Source: Mageeibacillus sp. UBA1193
GTDB taxonomy: Bacteria; Bacillota; Clostridia; Saccharofermentanales; Saccharofermentanaceae
DNA: 11,152 bases
Assembly: GCA_002310155.1 (NCBI GenBank)
Contig: DBYF01000065.1
Location: 1,601-12,752 of the forward strand
Direction of reading: 5' to 3'
The notes under the pieces were generated by a model. That model had not been told where the DNA came from and made no database searches. It saw only the letters and a list, made by a program, of their open reading frames with translations. The position numbers and the translations under genes are program-made. Numbering within the stretch: the first letter of the stretch is position 1; each line of letters begins with the position of its first letter. Shown in pieces: positions 1 to 6,667 of the stretch.

Positions 1-753
1 AAGAAAGTTATGGTGGTCGGGTGTGACCCGAAGGCCGACTCCACAAGACTTCTTCTCGGAGGTCTGGCACAGAAGACGGTTCTCGATACGATCCGTGAAG
101 AGGGTGAAGACATCTCTCTCGACCGTATCATGAAGGAAGGCTACGGCGGAACCAAGTGCGTAGAGTCCGGCGGACCGGAACCGGGCGTAGGATGTGCCGG
201 ACGAGGCATCATCACCTCGATCAACATGCTCGAGAACTTAGGTGCTTATACCGACGATCTGGACTATGTTTTCTACGATGTATTAGGTGACGTTGTCTGC
301 GGCGGATTCGCAATGCCGATCCGTGAGGGTAAGGCAAAAGAGATCTACATCGTTGCTAGCGGTGAGATGATGGCCCTTTACGCAGCGAACAATATCTCGA
401 AGGGTATCCAGAGATATGCAAGAACAGGCGGAGTAAGACTCGGCGGCATCATCTGTAACTCCAGAAATGTTGACCGTGAACTTGACCTCCTCCGTGCATT
501 CAGTAAGGAACTCGGCACAAAACTTCTTTACTTCGTACCGAGAGACAACATCGTACAGCACGCGGAGATCAATAAGAAGACGGTCATCGAGTACAGACCG
601 GATTCGCACCAGGCACAGGAATACAGAAACCTGGCACAGGCAGTCATCGAGAACCAGGACTTCGTGATCCCGACACCGATGACACAGGAAAGACTTGAGG
701 AGATCCTCATGGAATACGGCATGATGGAACTGGCCGACGATTACAAGATCTAA
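1..753 (+). CDS. nifH: NifH-type nitrogenase iron protein (5'-truncated by window edge)
   Basis: ATP-dependent reductase component: a [4Fe-4S] homodimer that passes electrons to a NifDK-type partner. The reading frame is open from base 1 (Lys-Lys-Val before the first Met at base 10). Against Azotobacter NifH about 31 N-terminal residues, including the P-loop, lie outside the window, so base 10 is not the start. What remains is strikingly canonical: VGCDPKADSTR (switch I region), KCVESGGPEPGVGCAGRG with the first cluster cysteine and the Arg after it (the ADP-ribosylation site in some nitrogenases), DVLGDVVCGGFAMPIR with the second cluster cysteine, and ASGEMMALYAANNISKGI. The C-terminal end is close to family length. 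It is the only NifH in view and lies upstream of two DK-like pairs, so it may serve both. The cysK-like gene follows after 29 bases. I infer Fe-protein function with high confidence, but the substrate of the whole system cannot be read from NifH. Confidence 0.95.
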   Translation, partial: KKVMVVGCDPKADSTRLLLGGLAQKTVLDTIREEGEDISLDRIMKEGYGGTKCVESGGPEPGVGCAGRGIITSINMLENLGAYTDDLDYVFYDVLGDVVCGGFAMPIREGKAKEIYIVASGEMMALYAANNISKGIQRYARTGGVRLGGIICNSRNVDRELDLLRAFSKELGTKLLYFVPRDNIVQHAEINKKTVIEYRPDSHQAQEYRNLAQAVIENQDFVIPTPMTQERLEEILMEYGMMELADDYKI

Positions 754-782
754 TTAAAAAACATACAAGGAGAAAACAAACC

Positions 783-1799
783 ATGGGCAAGATTTATAAT
801 TCCATTACCGAACTCGTCGGACATACCCCGATCGTAGAGTTCAAAAGACTTGAAGAAAAGCTCGGCCTGAAGGGCCGCGTCGCCGGAAAACTGGAGTACT
901 TCAATCCGGCAGGATCCCATAAGGACAGAATGGCCTTGGAGATCATCGAAGCAGCAGAGAGAAGAGGCGAGATCAGCCCGGACAAGACGACTCTCATAGA
1001 GTTCACAAGCGGCAACACAGGTATCGCGATGGCAGCATTCGCGGCCGCAAAGGGCTACAAGTTCAAGATCGGACTTCAGAACGGTGTATCCCAGGAGAGA
1101 CTTAAGCTCCTGCAGGCATATCAGGCAGATATCGCGGATGTTCCGCAGGAAATCATCGCCGGTGTTTTTGAAAAGGGCATCGCAGCATTCTCCGACGTCA
1201 TCGCTTATATGGAAAAGGGTGTAGAAAATCCTTTCGCGACACGCCAGCTCGATAATCCGGATAACATCAACGCGCACTACAAGCACACAGGTCCGGAGAT
1301 CTGGGAAGATACGGACGGTAAGATCGACATCTTCGTCGGCGGTGTAGGAACAGGCGGATCCACACACGGCGTCAGCAAATTCCTCAAGGAAAAGAATCCG
1401 AATGTCAAAGTTGTCATCACCCAGCCGGATCCGAACGATGTGGTTAATCCGGTCGTAAAAGGTGCTGAAGACGGTGGTTTCCACGGTATTCATCAGGTAC
1501 ATAACGATGAAGGTATCACACCGATGGCTCCGACGAACTTCAGTGACGAACTTACAGATGAATATAACTTCATCACCTATGCGGAGACACTTCGCGCCAT
1601 TCATCTTCTTGCCAAGTACGAAGGTATCTTCGTAGGCGCTTCTGCAGGTGCTTCCCTGGCCGTTGCGATCAAGCTCGCACAGAAGGAAGAAAACAAAGGC
1701 AAGCTCATCGTCCCGCTTCTTCCGGATAACGGTGAAAGATATCTGTCTGAGGACCTGCAGCTCGTACGTCCTGAGATAGAAGAAAAAGCAGGTTTCTAA
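783..1799 (+). CDS. cysK: Cysteine synthase/O-acetylserine sulfhydrylase-family PLP enzyme inside the nitrogenase-like operon
   Basis: Fold-type II PLP enzyme, 338 aa, slightly longer than usual CysK. Seen: PLP-lysine motif NPAGSHKDR (K47), Asn loop TSGNTG (75-80), phosphate-binding GTGGSTHG (189-196), GASAGAS (285-291) and the C-terminal LLPDNGERYLSEDL. The family normally adds sulfide, or another nucleophile, to an aminoacrylate made from O-acetylserine. Several usually fixed positions differ: His46 before the lysine where CysK has Val, LQNGVSQER (98-106) in place of the MPETMSIER type of loop, and one Ser in GASAGA where CysK has GISSGA. These changes are near the substrate pocket, so the substrate may not be the usual one. 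An AAGGAG at 767-772 fixes the ATG. It lies 29 bases after nifH and 12 before the D1 gene, the slot that nifI1-nifI2 occupy in many anaerobic nif operons. I infer a sulfur/thiol role linked to the reductase. A housekeeping CysK that happens to sit here cannot be excluded. Confidence 0.88.
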   Translation: MGKIYNSITELVGHTPIVEFKRLEEKLGLKGRVAGKLEYFNPAGSHKDRMALEIIEAAERRGEISPDKTTLIEFTSGNTGIAMAAFAAAKGYKFKIGLQNGVSQERLKLLQAYQADIADVPQEIIAGVFEKGIAAFSDVIAYMEKGVENPFATRQLDNPDNINAHYKHTGPEIWEDTDGKIDIFVGGVGTGGSTHGVSKFLKEKNPNVKVVITQPDPNDVVNPVVKGAEDGGFHGIHQVHNDEGITPMAPTNFSDELTDEYNFITYAETLRAIHLLAKYEGIFVGASAGASLAVAIKLAQKEENKGKLIVPLLPDNGERYLSEDLQLVRPEIEEKAGF

Positions 1800-1811
1800 G
1801 AGGAAGTATAC

Positions 1812-3278
1812 ATGGCTATTAACTTAAGTAATTCAAACGTCGCGACAAGAGAAAACAGGATCGGTTCCATCACCGGTTATGTAGGTACCTTAAAAGACTT
1901 AGCGACACAGAGTGAGTGCGGAACATTGAAGGGGTGTTCCCGGTGCTTTTCCCAGTCCAGTACATGTCTTTCGTCCTGCGGTCTGGGTCAGCTCTCCGCG
2001 ATCCGTGATGTTGCGGTCATCCACCACGGTCCGGCCGGCTGTTCGGTCGCCGCAGCAGGCGCGTACTATATGTCACGAGTCATGCCGAAGAAGCGTGGCG
2101 TGACCAGTAATACGATCTATGTCGGAACGGACATGAACGAGAATGATACGATCTTCGGATCCACGAATGCGCTCCGGAACATCATTCTGGAAGTCAATAA
2201 GAGATATTCCCCGAAGGCGATCTTCGTATCTTCTTCCTGCGCGACAGGTATCATCGGTGAGGATATCGACAGCATCGTAGATGAAGTCAGAGACGAAGTC
2301 GGTGTTCCGATCGTTGCCGTTCACTGCGAAGGTTTTAAGTCCAGGATCTGGGCGACGGGCTTCGATATCGCGGACCACGCGGTACTTCAGGAGATCGTCA
2401 AGCCGCCGAGAGAAGGCGTGAAGTCGAATAAGATCAACTTCAAGAACTTCTTTGAGAGCGCCCGCCCGGAGATCATCGAGATGTTCAAAAACTTCGATCT
2501 CGATCCGGTATTCCTGTACTGTAACTCCACGATCGAAGAACTCTCCCACATTTCGGAGAGCCTGGCGACCACATGTATCTGCGGTACTCTCGGAAATTAC
2601 CTGGGTAACGCGCTCGAAGAAAAGTACGGAGTTCCTTATGTCAGATCCATCAACCAGTGCGGTATCGTCGGATTTGAAGCATGGCTCCGTGAGATCGGAA
2701 GAGTGACCGGAAGAACGGAACCGATCGAAAAGTATATCCAGGAGCAGCGCGCGATCTATCTTCCGCAGATCGAGGAGATCAAGAAGCAGCTTGAAGGGAA
2801 GACCGCGGTCCTCGGCATGGGTCCGGGCTACACATTCGAAGTCTCCCGCGTTCTCAACGAACTCGGTATCAAGGTCGTATGGGCACTCGCATGGCACTAC
2901 GACAAGAAGTACGAAAACGGTGATGTACCGCCGTCCATGAAGTACCTCCTCGATAACGATATCGACTTTGAGGCAAGTGTTGCCGACCAGCAGAACTACG
3001 AAGTCATGAACATCCTTCACAAGTATCAGCCGGATATGTACCTTTCCCGTCACCCGGGATCTACCGTATGGGCGATCAAGAACGGTACACCTGCGATCTA
3101 TGTTGCTGATGAATACACGATCTTCGGTTACAAGCACACTCTCGAGTTTGCCAAGACGATCCTTGACGCGATCAATAACAGATCCTTCGAAGAGAACCTG
3201 GCAAAGAGAAGTAAGCTTCCTTATACCGACTGGTGGTATCAGCAGAACGTGGATAAGTTTTTGGAGGAGATCAAGTAA
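1812..3278 (+). CDS. Nitrogenase component 1 alpha-like subunit, first pair (D1)
   Basis: NifD/NifE superfamily protein, 488 aa. P-cluster-type cysteines are visible at C52, C77 (HHGPAGC) and C143 (SSSCATGIIGEDID). The C77-C143 spacing of 66 equals that of NifD Cys88-Cys154. The cofactor cysteine is C257: it lies exactly 18 residues before the Pro of EEKYGVP, as NifD Cys275 does before EEKYGIP. The catalytic neighbourhood is altered. In the EGFKSRIWATGFDIA stretch, the NifD Gln191 and His195 positions are W180 and F184. No Arg stands at the Arg96 site (A84/Y85), and no His lies in GTPAIYVADEY (425-435), where NifD has the cofactor ligand His442. The N-terminus carries extra cysteines C36, C42, C45 and C56. 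The next gene begins on the base after the stop. Known for the family: it binds an Fe-S cofactor with a NifK partner. Inferred: a non-N2 reductase subunit, or less likely a NifE-type scaffold. Confidence 0.9.
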   Translation: MAINLSNSNVATRENRIGSITGYVGTLKDLATQSECGTLKGCSRCFSQSSTCLSSCGLGQLSAIRDVAVIHHGPAGCSVAAAGAYYMSRVMPKKRGVTSNTIYVGTDMNENDTIFGSTNALRNIILEVNKRYSPKAIFVSSSCATGIIGEDIDSIVDEVRDEVGVPIVAVHCEGFKSRIWATGFDIADHAVLQEIVKPPREGVKSNKINFKNFFESARPEIIEMFKNFDLDPVFLYCNSTIEELSHISESLATTCICGTLGNYLGNALEEKYGVPYVRSINQCGIVGFEAWLREIGRVTGRTEPIEKYIQEQRAIYLPQIEEIKKQLEGKTAVLGMGPGYTFEVSRVLNELGIKVVWALAWHYDKKYENGDVPPSMKYLLDNDIDFEASVADQQNYEVMNILHKYQPDMYLSRHPGSTVWAIKNGTPAIYVADEYTIFGYKHTLEFAKTILDAINNRSFEENLAKRSKLPYTDWWYQQNVDKFLEEIK

Positions 3279-4577
3279 ATGGCAAAACTTCTGGACAAGC
3301 AAAGATATAAATGCGCGTTGGGCGCGATGCAGACCGTACAGGCGATCGACCGGGCTCTCCCGATCCTGCACAGCGGCCCGGGCTGCGCGCAGAAACTCTC
3401 AGATACCACAGGAAGTTCCGGATACTTTTCTCCGAATATTTTCCCGTGTACCAGTATCAATGAGAAGGACGTTGTTTTCGGCGGTGTGAAGAAACTGAAT
3501 TCCACGATCGAGAACGCGCTGAAGGTCATCGACGCGGATCTGTACGTAGTCCTTACGGGCTGCATCCCGGAGATCGTCGGTGATGATTCCGGTGAAGTCG
3601 TATCGAGATTTGAAGACGCGGAAAAGCCGGTCGTCTACGCACCGACCGCGGGCTTTAAGGGCAACAACTACAAGGGCCATGAGCAGGTCGTCGACGCGAT
3701 CATCGACCAGTACCTCAAAAAGTCCGACAAGAAGCAGAAGGGTCTGATCAATATCTGGGCCGACGTTCCGTATCAGGATCTTTTCTGGCTCGGAAATATC
3801 CGTCAGCTCGAGAAGCTTATCGCCGAACTGGGGCTTACCCCGAACACGATCTTCGGCTATAAGCGCGGTATCGAAAACATCAACAAGATCCCGGAGGCAG
3901 AGTTCAATCTTCTCGTTTCTCCGTGGGTGGGCCTGAATAACGTCAAGAAGATGGAGAAGAAGTTCGGGACTCCCTATCTTCACTATCCGACACTTCCGAT
4001 CGGCGCAACCGAAACATCGAAGTTCCTGCGTGAAGTAGGAAAGTTCGCGGGAGTTGCTGAAGAGAAGGTGGAATCCGTCATCAAGGAACATGAGGATTAC
4101 TACTATTACCTCATCGGCCGCTATGCCGATCTGTTCCTCGAGAACCGAGTCATCAACAAGCAGTTCACCGTGGTTGCCGATGCGCAGTATGCGCTGGGTA
4201 TCACGAAGTTCCTCGTCAATGACCTCGGTCTTATCCCGGCCAAGCAGTTCGTCGTCGATGATACTCCGAAGAACCATCGTGACCGCATTACCGAAGAGTT
4301 CAAGAATCTGAACTTCGGTATCGAGGCGGAAGTTTCCTTCGAGACCGACGGATTCAAGATCCACGAAGAGATCAAGAACCACGATTACCATGGCTATCCG
4401 CTGGTACTCGGCGGATATTACGAGAAGGAAGTGACGGAAGGCTTAAAGGGTAACTTCCTGAACATTTCCTGGCCGGTGCAGGACAAGGTCGTTTTCGACA
4501 GTTTCTATGCCGGATACGAAGGCGCGATACGCCTGATCGAAGATATTTATACAGTTGCTGTTTCAAGATTCAACTGA
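3279..4577 (+). CDS. Nitrogenase component 1 beta-like subunit, first pair (K1)
   Basis: NifK/NifN superfamily protein, 432 aa, shorter than usual NifK (about 460-520) because the N-terminal extension is missing. Three P-cluster-type cysteines are in place: C12 (YKCALGA), C36 (LHSGPGC) and C95 (LTGCIPEIVGDD). The C12-C36 and C36-C95 spacings (24 and 59) are close to those of NifK Cys70-Cys95-Cys153 (25 and 58). VVFGG near residue 65 is also a family signature. Classical NifN keeps only one of these cysteines, so a full set argues for a P-cluster-bearing, NifK-like partner. The ATG follows the D1 stop with no gap, and GGAGGAG at 3263-3269 lies inside D1. Translation of D1 and K1 is therefore probably coupled for 1:1 assembly. 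It presumably forms an alpha2-beta2 core with D1; this is inferred from order and motifs. Confidence 0.9.
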   Translation: MAKLLDKQRYKCALGAMQTVQAIDRALPILHSGPGCAQKLSDTTGSSGYFSPNIFPCTSINEKDVVFGGVKKLNSTIENALKVIDADLYVVLTGCIPEIVGDDSGEVVSRFEDAEKPVVYAPTAGFKGNNYKGHEQVVDAIIDQYLKKSDKKQKGLINIWADVPYQDLFWLGNIRQLEKLIAELGLTPNTIFGYKRGIENINKIPEAEFNLLVSPWVGLNNVKKMEKKFGTPYLHYPTLPIGATETSKFLREVGKFAGVAEEKVESVIKEHEDYYYYLIGRYADLFLENRVINKQFTVVADAQYALGITKFLVNDLGLIPAKQFVVDDTPKNHRDRITEEFKNLNFGIEAEVSFETDGFKIHEEIKNHDYHGYPLVLGGYYEKEVTEGLKGNFLNISWPVQDKVVFDSFYAGYEGAIRLIEDIYTVAVSRFN

Positions 4578-4597
4578 GAAATATTGCGTGGGAATGA

Positions 4598-4629
4598 GCC
4601 GGGTAAAGACAGGGAGGATTTTACCCGGC
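4598..4629 (+). promoter_or_regulatory. 10-bp perfect hairpin between K1 and the NifX-like gene
   Basis: GCCGGGTAAA (4598-4607) is exactly complementary to TTTACCCGGC (4620-4629), with a 12-base loop. What follows is CTGTTCTTTAAAA, a poor T-tract, so full termination is unlikely. It lies in the longest gap of the operon (85 bases), between the H-cysK-D1-K1 half and the X-D2-K2 half. I infer partial termination or mRNA end protection that gives the first half higher expression. A leaky terminator is the alternative. Confidence 0.6.
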
Positions 4630-4648
4630 CTGTTCTTTAAAAGAAACG

Positions 4649-4655
4649 AAAGGAG
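4649..4655 (+). promoter_or_regulatory. Ribosome binding site that fixes the NifX-like start
   Basis: AAAGGAG, 7 bases before the ATG at 4663. The in-frame ATG at 4555 lies inside the K1 gene, so this site settles the start. Confidence 0.75.
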
Positions 4656-4662
4656 ACAGGAA

Positions 4663-5133
4663 ATGGCATATACCATCGCGATCGCGTCCTCGGACGGAGT
4701 GAATGTGGATCTGAAATTCGGACAGGCCGACAAGTTCTATATCTACCGTGTGGAAGAAAAGGATATCGAACTTGCCGAGATCCGAGAAGTTCCTGTTTCT
4801 TCCGAGGATGCGGGAAAAGCACTTCCCGACGGCGCGTCTTCCTGCGGATCGGGGGATGAGAACAGCTGCAGCTCCGGATGCTCCGGAAACGGGCACGGAT
4901 GCGGAGGCAGCGGTGAAGTCATCGCGAAGGTCGCCCTGATCGAAGACAGCCGCTGTGTCGTTGCCAAGAAAGTCGGCTTTCAGGCACAGAAGCAGTTCGA
5001 GAAGAAAGCGATCTCCGTGTTTGATATCGAAGTCAGTGTGAAGGAAGCACTCGACAAGATCACATCTTATTACTACAAGATCGATCACCGCCAGTCTCTT
5101 CGGGCGGCAGAAGAAAACGAAAGAAGAGGATAA
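4663..5133 (+). CDS. NifX/NafY-type cofactor-binding domain protein with Cys-rich insertion
   Basis: Dinitrogenase iron-molybdenum cofactor biosynthesis domain, 156 aa. The family (NifX, NafY, the NifB C-terminal domain) binds Fe-S cofactor precursors and carries them between NifB, the scaffold and the apo-enzyme. Seen: the N-terminal signature IAIASSDG then DLKFGQADKFYIY (residues 5-28), and the C-terminal part from about residue 86 with CVVAKKVGFQAQKQFEKKAI. Between them lies a Gly/Ser/Cys-rich loop (59-84) with C61, C69, C73, H78 and C80; C98 follows in the second part. This loop could bind a metal or cluster. The start was chosen at 4663 because AAAGGAG (4649-4655) lies just upstream. A longer open frame back to 4555 would overlap K1 and cross the hairpin. 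Its place between the two DK pairs suggests cofactor transfer between them (inference). No NifB is in the window. Confidence 0.85.
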   Translation: MAYTIAIASSDGVNVDLKFGQADKFYIYRVEEKDIELAEIREVPVSSEDAGKALPDGASSCGSGDENSCSSGCSGNGHGCGGSGEVIAKVALIEDSRCVVAKKVGFQAQKQFEKKAISVFDIEVSVKEALDKITSYYYKIDHRQSLRAAEENERRG

Positions 5134-5200
5134 GTGCTTTTGCCGTGGGAGCGGGGAAAGCCGAATGAGTGAGAGAACAGGATAAGGAAGGATCATTGTT

Positions 5201-6667
5201 ATGGCGAAAGTAACGTATTCCGGCGTGCGTGAGAGTAAGCCGGGAAGACTCAATGATTTAGGAACGACCGGACAGAAGGTCAGTGAAGATTTTAAGAAGG
5301 GATGCTTGAAGCGTGCCGACAGATCGTTCGCGCAGGGACTTCAGTGCCAGCAGATCAACAGCCTGGCAGCACTGATGTCCCTCGAGGACGCGGTGTTTAT
5401 CTCGCATTCTCCGCAAGGATGCGTGGGATGCTCGATCATGGCGGTCGATATGTACCGTGTCGGCCAGATCCACCGTGGTATCCGTAACGTCAAGAACCCG
5501 CACCTGATCGTGTCGAACATCGATCAGAAGAGCGTCGTTTTCGGCGGTGAGAAGAAGCTCCGTGAAGCCGTCGCAAAGGCTGTCGAGAGATACAGCCCGA
5601 AGATCGCTTTCGTATTTGCTTCCTGCGCGTCCGGCATCATCGGCGATGACATCGACGCGATCTGCTCGGATCTTCAGACCGAATACCCGGATACACTGAT
5701 CATCCCGATCCACTGCGAAGGCTTCAAGTCGAAGATCTGCGCATCCGGATTTGACGCGGCATTCATCGCGATCAACAAGTATATCCTGAAATCCCGGAAA
5801 GTGGAAAAAGAACCGGGCCTGATCAATCTGTTCGCGCCGACCACGGTCAGCTACGCCGATCAGAAGGAGATGGAGAGAATGCTCCAGCTTCTCGGTGCCA
5901 AGGTCAACTATATTCCTTTCTACAGTTCGCTCGAAAAGATCCGGAAGATCCCGGCGGCAGAAGCGTCTACATCGATCTGTAAAGTATTCGCGGATGAGTT
6001 CATGAAGACCCTCTACGAAGAATACGATATTCCGTATTCGCACACCGTAATGCCGATCGGTATCCGTAATACCGACAAGTGGTACAGAGGTATCGCGAAG
6101 GTCATCGGAAAAGAAAAGGAAGTTGAAGAGATCATCGCGAAAGAACACGAAAGGATCGAACCGCTCGTTAAGAAGATCCGTGACCGTCTCCAGGGCAAGC
6201 GTGTATTCATCTGCGGCGGTACGGGAAGATCCTTTGCCGCAGCAGCCCTGATCGATGACTTCGGTATGGAACTCGTCGGACTTGAAACACCGACTTACGA
6301 TGATGACGCGCAGGTCGATATCGAATACTTAAACGGCATCCATAAGGAATTCGTCGTGGATATCGCGAATATGCAGCCATTCGAGCAGGTCAACCTCGTC
6401 AATAAACTCAAACCGGATGCCTTTATCGGCGTGCCGGAATGGGCAGCAAAACTCGGTGTTCCGACCACTCACGTCCTCGACGGTAAGCGCCCGACGATGG
6501 GCTACGACGGACTTCTGTTCCTCGGAAACAAGATCGCCGACCAGCTCGAAAACCCGGGCTTTAACAAGAAGCTTTCCGAACACGTCAAGCTTCCCTATAA
6601 GGAATCCTGGTATCAGGAAGACGCGTTCAAATATATCATTCGCGAAGGAGGAAACGGAGATGTCTAA
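5201..6667 (+). CDS. Nitrogenase component 1 alpha-like subunit, second pair (D2; NifE-like position)
   Basis: NifD/NifE superfamily, 488 aa, the same length as D1 but clearly divergent. P-cluster-type cysteines: C49, C74 (SHSPQGC) and C142 (FASCASGIIGDD). The cofactor cysteine is C260 (SICKVFADEF), again 18 residues before the Pro of EEYDIP. At the NifD Gln191/His195 positions it has C180 and F184 (EGFKSKICASGF). Unlike D1 it has a possible His442 counterpart: in GVPTTHVLDGKRPTMGYDG (419-437), a two-residue gap after Pro421 aligns H424, D427, P431, G434 and D436 with the NifD HSWDYSGPYHGFD segment. Classical NifE lacks this His. By operon place it would be NifE, the scaffold. By residues it looks at least as enzyme-like as D1, so its role is open. 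AAGGAAGG at 5184-5191 supports the ATG. The K2 gene starts 8 bases before this stop. Confidence 0.88.
   Translation: MAKVTYSGVRESKPGRLNDLGTTGQKVSEDFKKGCLKRADRSFAQGLQCQQINSLAALMSLEDAVFISHSPQGCVGCSIMAVDMYRVGQIHRGIRNVKNPHLIVSNIDQKSVVFGGEKKLREAVAKAVERYSPKIAFVFASCASGIIGDDIDAICSDLQTEYPDTLIIPIHCEGFKSKICASGFDAAFIAINKYILKSRKVEKEPGLINLFAPTTVSYADQKEMERMLQLLGAKVNYIPFYSSLEKIRKIPAAEASTSICKVFADEFMKTLYEEYDIPYSHTVMPIGIRNTDKWYRGIAKVIGKEKEVEEIIAKEHERIEPLVKKIRDRLQGKRVFICGGTGRSFAAAALIDDFGMELVGLETPTYDDDAQVDIEYLNGIHKEFVVDIANMQPFEQVNLVNKLKPDAFIGVPEWAAKLGVPTTHVLDGKRPTMGYDGLLFLGNKIADQLENPGFNKKLSEHVKLPYKESWYQEDAFKYIIREGGNGDV
6645..6651 (+). promoter_or_regulatory. Ribosome binding site that fixes the K2 start
   Basis: AAGGAGG lies inside the D2 3' end, 8 bases before the ATG at 6660. 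It rules out the longer in-frame start at 6417, which would run 251 bases into D2. Confidence 0.75.

Noticed and set aside
2073..3371. A 432-aa open frame on the minus strand opposite D1/K1, and similar long minus-strand frames at 3399-4391, 6720-7979 and 9014-10069
   Set aside because: They mirror the real genes, lack ribosome sites and family motifs, and arise from the codon bias of the coding strand, which leaves few stops on the complement.
4555..4662. A longer N-terminus for the NifX-like protein
   Set aside because: It overlaps K1 and crosses the hairpin. The ATG at 4663 has its own AAAGGAG, and the family signature begins there.
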